Below, in pieces: positions 21,597 through 31,562 of a stretch of 64,000 nucleotides of DNA. Each line of letters begins with the position of its first letter. Position 1 is the stretch's first letter. The notes beneath the pieces are model-generated. The model saw only the letters and a program-made list of their open reading frames with translations, ran no database searches and was not told the origin of the DNA. Where the stretch lies: the NCBI GenBank assembly GCA_003999685.1, contig CP021221.1, positions 1,860,001-1,924,000 of the forward strand. The letters run 5' to 3'. The DNA comes from Taiwanofungus camphoratus. Its lineage: Eukaryota; Basidiomycota; Agaricomycetes; Polyporales; Taiwanofungaceae. The position numbers were made by a program, and so were the translations under genes.

Positions 21597-24018
21597 ATGA
21601 GCTTCTTCCAGTCGTCACAAAACAATGCAAATCAGAACGCAGGTGCTACTCCGGGAAGTGGATTCTTAGGTACGCCTCCAACGGGTGGCACTGCAGGTTC
21701 TGGACAGACCACAAACATATTTGGGGGTTCGCCGTTTGGCGGTGCGTGATCCTGTGTTCAACTTGATTTCTATCCTCATATCTTTGCAAGCATAGCAAAC
21801 AACACAAGTGGCGGAGGTTCTGGTGGAAGCACTCCTTCAGTCACCCAAGCTGGATCCATTGGTGGGGGTCTTTTTGGTTCAGGGACCAATTCAAGCACTC
21901 CTTCAACAGGAAACATATTTGGTGCCTCTAACCCCGCGACAGCACCCTCTGGTGGTAGTGGTCTGTTCGGTACTTCCAGTAGTACGTCTACTCCCTCCGG
22001 CGGAGGTGGGCTCTTTGGCAGGACAGGTATGCTAGCCAATGGCGCTCGTTCTTCTTAGTAATTCCTACGGTGCAACGGCTAAAGCGACTTGTGGAGGTAC
22101 CTTCGATACTTCAAGTAATATGACACAACCTGCCAGCGGTAGCATATTTGGGTTAAATGCTGCAACTGGGACGGCTGCGGGCAATACCGGATCATCGACC
22201 GCAAATCCTTCCTTTAGTGGGTCCACGCCTGCAGGAAACATCTTTGGAGTACCAAAATCAGCAGATCAAACCGCTTCTACGACGCAAAGACCGACCACTT
22301 CGAATAGTGCGTAGCTATCGACCACCGCGTCTTAGACAACCCTTGACTTGTGCGATTAGTCTTCGGTCAACCAAGCTCTAGCAGCGCTTCTGCAACTGGT
22401 TAGTAGTTTCACTGTACTGTTAGCCATCCATCTGGTAAAACCTTAGCTCAGCGGCGCCTTCATCTGGTGGACTCTTCAATCCACCTCCAAAACCTGCTGA
22501 TACTTCGAGCGGTGCTACATCGACAACAGCTGCCTCTTCCGGCGGCCTTTTCGGTGGAGGTATGTTTGGAGCTAAGACCAGTGTCCCAACAGCTTCATTC
22601 AGTAGCACCGCACCTGCTCCATTTCTACCTTTTTTCAATCTTGGTGGAACAAAGGATGCGTCGGCGCCTAAAGACGCTCCAAAGGATGCACCAACGCCCA
22701 AAGATACAACCTCATCAGGTGAATTGAGTAGCATTGTCAATCCTTCTATAGCTCTGATCCGTTAATCATTATATTCATAGCAGCTCCGAGCTTCTTTGCG
22801 AACAAACCGGAAGAAAAGAAGGATTCCACTGCGCGTATGTTCAGTCCATCGGTTAATGTGCCTTTCTATTCATCAAATTTTGTAGCTACTCTACCTACAT
22901 TCAATCTTTTTCCTCCAAAGGACAATAAAGACAAAGACGGTGGCACTGCTGCAGGCGAGAAGAAAGACAGCATATCAGGTAGGATGTTCTAAAGTGGTGG
23001 TGGTTCTGCGGATTTCTGGTTGTTGTCTTACCATGCCGGTTGAAGCGCCATTGCCAACTTTCTCTCTTGGAAGTTCCACAGCACCCAAAGACGCGGACAA
23101 ATGTAAAGACGCGTCTGGTTTCGGCCGGCGTTCATTGACCTTACTCTCGTAATGTTTTGGTGCTGATACCGTTCTCTATAGCCGCGCCCTCAACCTCTAC
23201 TGCGGCAGCCCCTTCCTCCTCGATTGCAGTTCCTCCGCCGTCGATGCTGCGTGGGAAGACAATTGAAGAGATCGTGAACAAGTGGTCAACCGAGCTAGAG
23301 GCCCACGTGCGTGAATTTAATAAGTTCGCTGGTGAAGTTGCGGTGTGGGACCGCGCACTCATTGAAAATGGAAATAATGTATGCCTTTGTCTTAAAGTCT
23401 GAATTATGACCACTCACTCCCATGTCCTAGCTGGCAGCACTGTATGCGCATGTGCTCGCGGCAGAGCAAGAGCAGAACGACATCGATCAGTCGCTTGACC
23501 ATATAGAGCAGCAGCAGAAGGATCTAGCAGCGACGCTAGAGGCGTACGAGAAGTCGACCGATGAAATTCTTGGCGGGCAAGGAAGCAATCTACGTGCACT
23601 GGATACCGGTCCTGCAGATACTGAGCGAGACAAGAAGTGCGCAGTTCTCCTACCGGTTTACAAACGTGAAAGCTGATGCATCTCCTCTGACTCAAGTTAT
23701 ATGCTCGCCACCGAGCTGCACGGTCACCTTGACGATCTTTCTGGCTCCTTAACACAGATGATCGACGCTGTCAACGCACTCTCGCTACCATCAGTTGGTT
23801 CTGCCAATGGCATGCCACAGGATGGCGGGGAGGACGCAATGAGTCAGATCGCGCAAATATTGAACAGCCATCTGGAGAGCTTGATGTGGATTGATGGAGC
23901 TGTGCGTGAGGTGGAAGGTAAAATTACAGACGTGGAGAAGCGTGTACGCGGAGCAGGCGAAAGTACCACTGGCTCGGGTTCTAAGACTAGGGGTCTCATT
24001 TTCGGTGCTAGTCGATGA
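21597..24018 (+). CDS. NSP1: FG nucleoporin Nsp1/Nup62
   Basis: Central-channel nucleoporin that also joins the Nup82 complex. The first 1.5 kb encodes a Gly/Ser/Thr/Asn-rich region with GLFG, IFG and FG dipeptides (NIFGGSPFG, GGGLFGSGT, NIFGASN, GLFGTSS), split by many introns, later with Lys/Asp-Ala-Pro repeats as in Nsp1 FSFG spacers. From about 23240 comes the conserved Nsp1_C coiled coil: GKTIEEIVNKWSTELEAHVR, FAGEVAVWDRALIENGN, AALYAHVLAAEQEQNDID, QQQKDLAATLEAYEKSTDEI, then LNSHLESLMWIDGAVREVE. It ends GLIFGASR. Some exon borders in the repeat region are not resolved. Confidence 0.9.
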
Positions 24019-24293
24019 AAGGGCGGATGCGATACTAGTTACGAGAGTATATGTACTGATGCAGGTCGACGACACAGCGAGATCTCACTTTTTAAATTGC
24101 TGCCGTTATTGCACCTCAGGACGTTATTATGCATCTAAGGTAGACTTGTATGTGAGGGTCAAACCGTAAGACCACAGAAGCAACCAATTCATATTAGCTC
24201 AACAGACTGACAATTGGATACTGGATTCTAACCCAGTGCTCATACGTGTGACGCATATCTCGTCCTCTAATAGGTACAAACCTGAAGCTTCCT

Positions 24294-25992
24294 TCACGTA
24301 TACAGTTTCTCGTTCCACCCAGGAAGAATCTGGGCCGTCGCATGTTGTGGGTCTCCGCGAACGACATTCTTCGTGCGCTGCCATTTCTGCTTTGCGAATG
24401 TCCACTCTGCACGACAACCAGAGCATGAAAAAGAATAAAGCGAGATGATAAGCCAAATTGTTTCTTATATAGAAGTCACATACCCTCCATGGTAGGAGCG
24501 GGATTGCCACTCTTCTCAAATTCATTCTCGGCGCCTTCCCGCTGTAGAACAGGTGACTGTTTGATAGTAGACAGGACGACTTGGTTGTTCGGTCTGGCAT
24601 ACGCGACACTCTCTCAGTACATATACCGTGACGGGAATGGACAAGGACAACAAACCGTGAGAAATAAAGCAGCCCCAACCTGTCAACGTGTTGCTGGTCT
24701 TTGGGAGGAACGTGAACACTGGTACCAGTGATCAGACTGCACTGTGTGTCCTTCGCGCCAATATAAGGGAGCGTACCGGTGAATTGTACTCTTGACATAT
24801 CCGCCCGTCAGGAATGACAAGGCATCACAGGTGTTAACGGTCAGTGTGCCATCCTGGGGTTTGACCCATTTCCATTCGCCGGTTTTGTGATTCTTAATTT
24901 GGAGGCCAGCGACTGGCTGACGAAAGAGAAGAGTGAAGGATCCCAGATCTCATAATGACACTCAGTTGTACACATGCTTGTGGGATGTTAAGTTCTCACC
25001 GGTGTGACCACCGCCCCACAGTCCACCGAGCTTGAGGTTTTCCTCGGGTGTGAACTTGGAATATTTCATATAACGAAGATGATCCTATTTAAATAATATT
25101 AGGCGTGCGATAGCGATATCAAGAAAATAGCAGATGACCCACCTCGCTCTTCACGTCGTACTGATGAATATTGGTAAAGTAATCCTGAGGAAGCTCAAGT
25201 GCAATTGCGAGCAATATATGCAGGGGATCCAAGACCTCGGAGTGCAGAGACTGTACTAGGGTGTGAGGATTGAGACAGATGTTATGTGTAGTTTACGGAC
25301 CCGGGCAAATTCCTCGATCTCCGGGAGATATTTGAGGATAAGAGCAGGATGATCGTAGTTGAAATCGCCGTTGAATTCTCGAGTGACAACAAGAACATTA
25401 AGCGCAAAGTTCGTAGGTTACGTCGGATGCCTTACTTGGGATATTGTAGACTTCCGTACGACCTCGAAGGCCCGAGACCGGATCTAAACTGATACAATGG
25501 AGTGAGATGCAGAAGGAAGCAGGTTCATCTGTCGTATACATTCTACGGCCAGCGGGGACATAACCATTGTACTCGCCGTTGTCTTACGGTGCACTTGCAT
25601 CAGATAACAATCGCAAGAAAGGATAGCAATACTCACCTAGTCCAGCAGGAACATACTTGAGCTTCTCTTCCAAGGGTAGCTCATAAAATTGCTTTCCGAT
25701 AGAGAATTGGCGGTTGACTCGTTCCTGTGAGATGTTGAAGTTCTTTACATAGAAAAATCCATCTTCGCGAACAGCCTTGAGGAGGATGCTGGCAAGCTTT
25801 TTATTACCTTCGGGAGTCCCAAATTGACTGAAGTCAAGGGTGATTAGGTCTGCCCAATCAAGAGTTTCCTACGCATTTGCCAGTGCACGGCCAGTGTCAG
25901 TGGGAAACAACACCTTGCAGATACCCTGGTTTATCTACCTTGGTTTCCGGCACAAAATCATAAGATCCAAGTTCAGGCACTGCAACCGGCAT
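24294..25992 (-). CDS. 2-oxoglutarate/Fe(II)-dependent dioxygenase (IPNS-like)
   Basis: Starts MPVAVPELGSYDFVPETK, followed by the DIOX_N region (LASILLKAVREDGFFYVKNF, RQFSIGKQFYELPLEEKLKY). The catalytic jelly roll shows the iron ligands His and Asp in GGGHTDLGSFTLLF, the distal His in STIHRVTAPPKDQQHVDRLG, and an Arg followed by LGLLYFSR where 2-oxoglutarate is bound. It ends ILPGWNEKLYT at 24294. Members hydroxylate, desaturate or cyclise small molecules, often in secondary metabolism; the substrate is unknown. About ten short introns. No biosynthetic partner genes lie next to it. Confidence 0.85.
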
Positions 25993-26451
25993 ATTAATCG
26001 ACAAATTTTCGGTCAAGAGCAACTCAGGCCAGGGAAGATAGCTTTGTTTCTCTTCCGTCTAAATCACCTCTCTTTTAAGGTGTTATCAGTGCTCGGAGAT
26101 GAACCGGTATAACCCCGAGCAGACATAACAAGGAGTAATCTGTCAGCAGATGATAAGAGAAGTCATCAATCACCTCATGAGAACATTGGATGGTGCTATG
26201 GTGCCCGGTGACCGTTCAGAACGGATGGAGACGTTCAACATTCAGATCGTCTACATCATGAGAAGCCTTTGGACTAATCAGCATCATTCTTGCGTGCTAT
26301 GGCTAATGCAATGGGTTCAGCTTGGGTGCACTTTCAAGGATCGTAAAATGTCTTCATACAATCATTATAACCTGCATAGCAAGGGGATAGTAAATACCAC
26401 ATTCCACCAGTTTTGAAGCATGAATGGAAAAGAGTAGTCAGTTTTATTTGT
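25993..26451. other. Intergenic, nothing recognised
   Basis: 459 bp between the dioxygenase start and the tRNA. Only short random frames are visible. Confidence 0.5.
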
Positions 26452-26551
26452 GGCGCTATAGCCAAGTGGTTACGGCGACAGATTAGAACAAGATGAAAAT
26501 CACCCGATCTGTTTCCCTACGGGAGCGCAGGTTCGAGTCCTGCTGGCGTCG
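26452..26551 (+). tRNA. tRNA-Ser (AGA), with 18-nt intron
   Basis: Acceptor stem GGCGCTA (26452-26458) pairs with TGGCGTC (26544-26550), with discriminator G as in eukaryotic tRNA-Ser. D stem GCC/GGC (26461-26463, 26474-26476). Anticodon stem ACAGA (26478-26482) with TCTGT (26508-26512). The loop reads TT-AGA-A, then an intron at 26489-26506 inserted after position 37, then A. Long variable arm 26513-26526 (CCC/GGG hairpin), as expected for serine. T arm GCAGG-TTCGAGT-CCTGC. Mature length 82 nt. A TTTT run just downstream is a Pol III stop. Confidence 0.95.
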
Positions 26552-26887
26552 TTCATTTTGGAGCGTTTTGATATCGTTTTCCATCGACCAGTTGATCGAC
26601 GCGTCGTATCGAGCCACTTGTTCAGTCTTGTATATCTCGCGTGCTAGAGGTAGCATGTTCCCCCCCATGAGTGATATTACATGCTCATAATGAGGTATAT
26701 TGGCAATGTGGATGTACTATTGGTTTGCGAATAGCAACATTGTGTATTGTGCCATAAGCTGAGGGACTCATCATTGTTTGCGAGAAGTGCAAGCGATTCA
26801 CTCTCCGATCGAATTTGATTGACGCGGAAGCGCCAACAACAAACATTACCCAATATGGTATCTTCGCACTCAACAGTCATTTCCACC
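26552..26887. other. Intergenic between tRNA-Ser and hAT element
   Basis: 336 bp with only short frames. The last 8 bases (26880-26887) are the left target site duplication of the element that follows. Confidence 0.5.
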
Positions 26888-27335
26888 CAGTGTTGTAAAG
26901 GTCACGTTCGACCCCTTGACTTTTGACGGGGTCATGACCCGGGTCAAATGAGGGTCAGGAAGTCAAGCCCTGACCCATTCGTTGCTAACACATCACGTGT
27001 GAGGTCAAGAAGATATTTAGAAATTTCGAAGAAAAACATAAATTAGCCCGGAAATAGCAGAGGGTGCAGTAGTTATCTCTATATTATGTTCTTAACAGCA
27101 ATGCCAAACCTTGGTCTGGTATCACTTCTGCAAAGGCAGCCAAAGATATAGAAATGATAGATCTCATTGGGAAGCCCGCTGCCGCTACTGATGCCAAAAT
27201 TCGCGAAATCCGTGCAGGGGAACTTGATAATGCACTGACATTTAGGCATCTAAGCCCTTATCAGATCCCGTGCGCACACCTTGACCCTTGACCTTTTGAC
27301 TTGACTCGGTCACGACCGGGTCAAGCACAACACTG
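26888..27335. mobile_element. Non-autonomous hAT-type DNA transposon (MITE-like), 448 bp
   Basis: Perfect 9-bp terminal inverted repeats: CAGTGTTGT at 26888-26896 and ACAACACTG at 27327-27335. The flanking 8-mers TTTCCACC (26880-26887) and CTTCCACC (27336-27343) match at 7 of 8 positions, an 8-bp target site duplication as hAT elements make. Both ends carry clustered copies of GTCAAG/CTTGAC and GGGTCA/TGACCC, which look like subterminal transposase sites. It is too short for a transposase. The interior holds a coding-like frame of about 60 codons (see findings). The near-identical duplication suggests a fairly recent insertion. Confidence 0.85.
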
Positions 27336-27638
27336 CTTCCACCGGTCTACAAAACCGACTTGAAATCTACAGATAGAAACAGCTCTCGTCGTACTCGCTG
27401 CTTGCGGATATTTGTTCCCTCATGTGACTGGATACTAAATGCCAGTTGACTAAGACTAAGGTGTCCATACGATACAGAAGGAAACAGGCTGACTAAAACA
27501 GGGTATTGTAGTTCTGTAATCACAAAAGGAACGGCACGAGCAATAGAGTCGTTTACCACGAACGGTGCGACTGAGTTCCGTAATCACAACAGGCATCGAC
27601 CAAGGATGATCAGGGGGCTGGTGACATGGCTCTCCCCG
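27336..27638. other. Intergenic, nothing recognised
   Basis: 303 bp between the hAT element and the 3' end of the DHA1 transporter. A 70-codon minus frame (27347-27559) has no recognisable motif. Confidence 0.4.
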
Positions 27639-29809
27639 CTAGCAACTCAACGCGCTTCGTGCACGGATCCGCTCACCAGAAAAGTATAGCCAGATGGGAA
27701 ATGGAATGCCTATGACAATGCCTAAACCAGCCAACATGGAGTTTCCGCCGCCGTAGCCCATCGCGGCGTACATTTGTTCCCCAAACAGGGGGAAAGCGAA
27801 TCCCAGCATTGACCGAAATACCTGCATCAACAAGCAAGACAGTGGCATTAGAAGCAAGCCGAAATTGAGGACGTAACAACGCACGGATGCTGCAGACAGG
27901 GCGCTCGCGGCGTACTGAAACGTGTCGACAAGGTAGAGCTGGATCGGCAGACTGGGAGTTGCGATGTCAGTCGATACGACCGGACAATCGGGTGACACAA
28001 GGCCTCACAATACGGTCATCATGCCAAAACCAAAAATTCCTGAGCCGATCATAGGCATGATCCAGTGGATGTGTGCCTGTGCTGACCAGCCATACCAACT
28101 ACAAGAAAATATAGTCAGCGATGACAACACAAGTCCAAAATACCAGGACTGGTGACTTACAAGAGCCCAATAGGAACGAACAGTGAGCCAAATATGAGAG
28201 CTGGAATACGCATCTCGGGTTTGCCGACTCCCCCATTCCTTTCAGCTAGCTGGTTCGACATCAGTACATCAGCTTGTACATTCGCTTACGCAGTAACACA
28301 CCGTCAGATATATTTTGTCGGCAATACTTGCACCGAGAATGGTGGCCGACACGAACCCCACGCCGAGCCCGATATAAGCCAGACCTCCGATACCGGTGCT
28401 AAAGTGGTATACCTTGCTGAAGAGATCTACGAAGCGGAGGTGAGATACCGAAAAGCCAAATCGCACTGTTTCCCTACCTGGAAATGTGGCAAACATCAAG
28501 TAGTAGATGCCTAGTTCTCGAAGTTAAGATCACTCCCGTATCCACATGCAATGCCACTGACCATATATCCTGCAGAAAAAATTCCAGCATTCAAGATCGC
28601 TATGAAGAACACGGGAAGGACTTACAAGGCCATGTATAAGCTGAGCAAGAAGCAAACATAACTTCTGGTGAGCAAAATGAACGGCCTGCTCAAGTCAGTC
28701 CACATGCGATCAAGCTTGTTGCTGTGACCCTGGAGGAGATGCGGGTGCATCTTAGCCGCCAGCTCAGGATCCGCTGCGTGCTTGTCGCGACGCAAGCGGA
28801 CAACAGGATGGTATGTCTCACGAAGGAATGGGATGCCCACGATAGCTGCGAGGCCAGCGAGCCCGGCAATCACGATGAAAATGTACTTGTATCCCGCATA
28901 CTGCGCAATGAAGCCTCCTGCGATAGGGCCAACGACAGGTCCGATGATGGGGCCCAGCGTGAAGAGGGCCATGGCACCTGCGCGGTCCCTTTCGGAGAAA
29001 AGGTCGCTGACAGATCCGCCGCCGCAAGCAATAGGCGCACTAGCAGCAAATCCGGCTGGACGGTATATCAGTTTCTCGGCTGGAGCGAAAAAGGGAACAC
29101 ACTGAGAAGGCGGAACCCGATCAATGCTCCTGCTGTTGGCGCGAATGCACATCCGATATTGAACGCCAACATGAACAGGTTTCCTATGTGAAGAACCTGT
29201 GTAGCAAAGTCTATTAACCAGCATCATGAGCGCATGACGAGACGGAAGTCATACCCATGTACGACCGTACATCTCGGAAAGGGGGGCGAGAACAAGAGGA
29301 CCCAGGGCGAAGGTAAGTAAGAAGATACTCAGTGTTAGTGCCGTCTCTGTCTGGCTCTTGATGCCAAAGTGCTCCGCAATCTGGGGCAAGGCTGGCGCCA
29401 TCATCGAACTGGACAAGGGAGAGACGAAAGTATAAAATGCAACCTGGACATTGGACAATGGTCAACTACGAGAAACGACGAGAAGTGCATAGGACCATAC
29501 TATTCCTATCGTCCTCCACTTCTTTCCAGGACGCCAGTTGCGAGGATTAACAGGGTCATGAATCCAGTCGTCTTCCGCCTCTTCCAGTGGCTCCTCCTTA
29601 TGATGAACAGCATGTTGAGCACTTATCCCAAAGGTATCGTAATGTTTACGTACCTTTTTGTCCTCTGGTATGGCAGACTCGCCTTCACCACCCACGTTCG
29701 GGCATTGTACTTTCTCGACATCGCCAGCTTCCTGGACCCGATTTTGTGGATCGGTGACGGTGTCGACGCTGGAGGATGTGCGTGGACGAGATGCGAGGGT
29801 TTCGGACAT
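27639..29809 (-). CDS. MFS multidrug transporter, DHA1 (H+ antiporter) type
   Basis: Plasma-membrane exporter of drugs or metabolites, 12 TM expected. The cytoplasmic N-terminus holds DDWIHDPVNPRNWRPGKKWR, the entry motif of fungal DHA1 pumps. TM1 (VAFYTFVSPLSSSMMAPALP) leads to loop motif A (APLSEMYGRTWV). TM5 carries antiporter motif C (LGPIIGPVVGPIAGGFIA). Later blocks: IPFLRETYHPVV at the central loop, GLGVGFVSATILGASIADKI, GLFWYGWSAQAHIHWIMP, and PIQLYLVDTFQYAASALSA with FRSMLGFAFPLFGEQMY. Ends GERIRARSALSC. Start ATG at 29809. About eight introns. Confidence 0.9.
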
Positions 29810-30489
29810 GACGGCCAGCGACCGCAGCGCGAGCTGAGGATGGGGAGTAGGTTTGCAGTGGTCGGTAACATTTAAGATACTCGAAGGATCTTTTATTTAA
29901 GGGGGATGGGAAATGTGCTGACACAAACCCAGTAGCCAACCGCGCGTGCAGGCTCATTCGGCGAGAGATGCCGTGTAGCAATCCCAGTTTCTAGCTCTGA
30001 TCTGGTGATCTTTGTTTACGCCTCCGGTCAATTCGACGCCTCAGATGGCACTCCGACACTTCGCGGAACCAACGATCTTCGCTGAGAAGGCTGCCTGCTT
30101 GCTCTGCAGCAGCGAGTCTCAAAGAAAACGCCATTGTAAATTATACGGACGGTGTGAAGCGCGGTCATGGTAGATAAAGGCTGAGGATAAAGACGCCGCG
30201 TGACTCCAAAAGCCTAGGCGTGCGGTTACTTCTGCATTAAGACAGCGGCAATCTGAATTCCAGATCAAGGCGGGGAAAGTCGTTCATCACAGCGAGTCCG
30301 CTCTTGCTCATTGTCCATGGCAAAGTTGCTATAATATGAATGGCAGCCGTCTGCGCTCCGACATTCACATATGTTGTTTTTTCTTTCCGCATGCATGTTG
30401 TCTCACCGCGCCGGTGCCAGGCTGCCCCTAGCCGGCTGTTTTGGCCTTACCCGAGGCCAGCGGATTTGTGTCTGGGCAGATTTGTCACT
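29810..30489. other. Intergenic upstream of the DHA1 transporter
   Basis: About 680 bp without a recognisable coding frame. It probably contains the DHA1 promoter. The right side borders the repeat patch. Confidence 0.45.
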
Positions 30490-31311
30490 AGGGGCCCGGT
30501 GGCGAAGGGGTTACTTGCATTTCCTGGCAGACTCGCAGGTTCGATTCCCACCCAGTTTTCTATTCTCCCCTTAATTTATTCCCGATTGCGCCCATGCTGT
30601 CGCATTCGGAGATTCAACTCGCCAGGCCTCGGCAGCCCTCGCCGAGGAGCGCCAGATCTAAATCTGGAATCCTCAAAAATAGAGCTCCAGAGTCTGGGAC
30701 CTGTGCCTCGTGACCTCTCAGTCTCGATCCCGCGCACCTTCTGAGCCTAATTTGGAAAGTCCCGCTTTTGTTGCCGCTCTGTCGCCCGCCAGTGAGCTCA
30801 TCGTTTGCAGCGATGAGGTCGACAGTGCGCATATGGGGAGATACCTTTTTGTTATCGTTGTAAAAATTTAATATATTTCTGTGACTTATTGAATGTAACA
30901 AAGTGTAAAAAATACTTAACATAGTCTTACTCTGACAAGCCATATCAAGTGTCGCTCATCGTTTGCAGCGATGAGCGCGCCATTGAGGAGGACGGTAGGT
31001 CCAGGTAGGACGGATCTACGCCGTCTGCCGCGAACAGGAGCATCAGCACATCAAAATTCTTACGTCTTGGTTTTTGCCGAGAACCTCTGCCACGCTAGCC
31101 TGATTAAGTCATACGGTGGCTGCTCGCTTTCTGGAAAATTCAAGTGCTCTAAGGGGAAAAACAAACAGAAAGGTCGAGAAAACATAGCTTGTGTTGTAGA
31201 TACTATACATATGTCGAGGAAAGCCTTAGATAAGTAGTCGGACAGTGATTGAAATAGACGCCCATGAAGCCCCCGCGCGCTTGCATTTGTGACCTGGCGC
31301 TCCTCGGCGAG
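30490..31311. repeat. Composite repeat patch with tRNA-like head (SINE candidate)
   Basis: A tRNA-like segment at about 30492-30555 has a Pol III A box (TGGCGAAGGGG, 30500-30510) and B box (GGTTCGATTCC, 30538-30548), but the arms do not close into a proper tRNA. This is the usual state of a tRNA-derived SINE head. Downstream are a hairpin CCAGAT-CTAA-ATCTGG near 30652, two identical 22-bp palindromic copies at 30796-30817 and 30954-30975 flanking 136 bp of AT-rich DNA, and perfect 18-bp inverted repeats at 30638-30655 and 31294-31311. No coding frame is recognised. Whether this is one element or nested ones is open. Confidence 0.45.
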
Positions 31312-31562
31312 TGGTGAACTCTGCTGACCAGGTCCTGGCCAACAGGATAGAATACGTATGTGATATGTCGCCGCTCTTCACTAGCAAACGCGCATCCCGC
31401 ATGCGTTTGCAAATAACAAGGATGGGCTGTGCAGTGTACGTCTCATTAATCAGTTGCGTTTCTTGGCCAGGGTGGATTCGGCGAGGCGCGTGCTTGGACA
31501 TGAATACATGAAAATACGTGACATCACTGCCTACTAAATAGCATATACAATTAGCAAGGAAA
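31312..31562. other. Short intergenic region downstream of PRP5
   Basis: No gene seen; probably the 3' flank of PRP5. Confidence 0.4.

Noticed and set aside
22420-22740. Minus-strand ORF over NSP1
   Set aside because: Antisense of the FG repeat region; hydrophobic/Pro composition is produced by repeat codons.
24019-24293. Gene between NSP1 and the dioxygenase
   Set aside because: Only the two convergent 3' ends are here; plus and minus frames are extensions of neighbouring exons past their stops.
30490-30560. Second true tRNA gene
   Set aside because: A and B boxes are present, but the acceptor, anticodon and T stems do not pair, so it is listed only as a tRNA-like repeat head.
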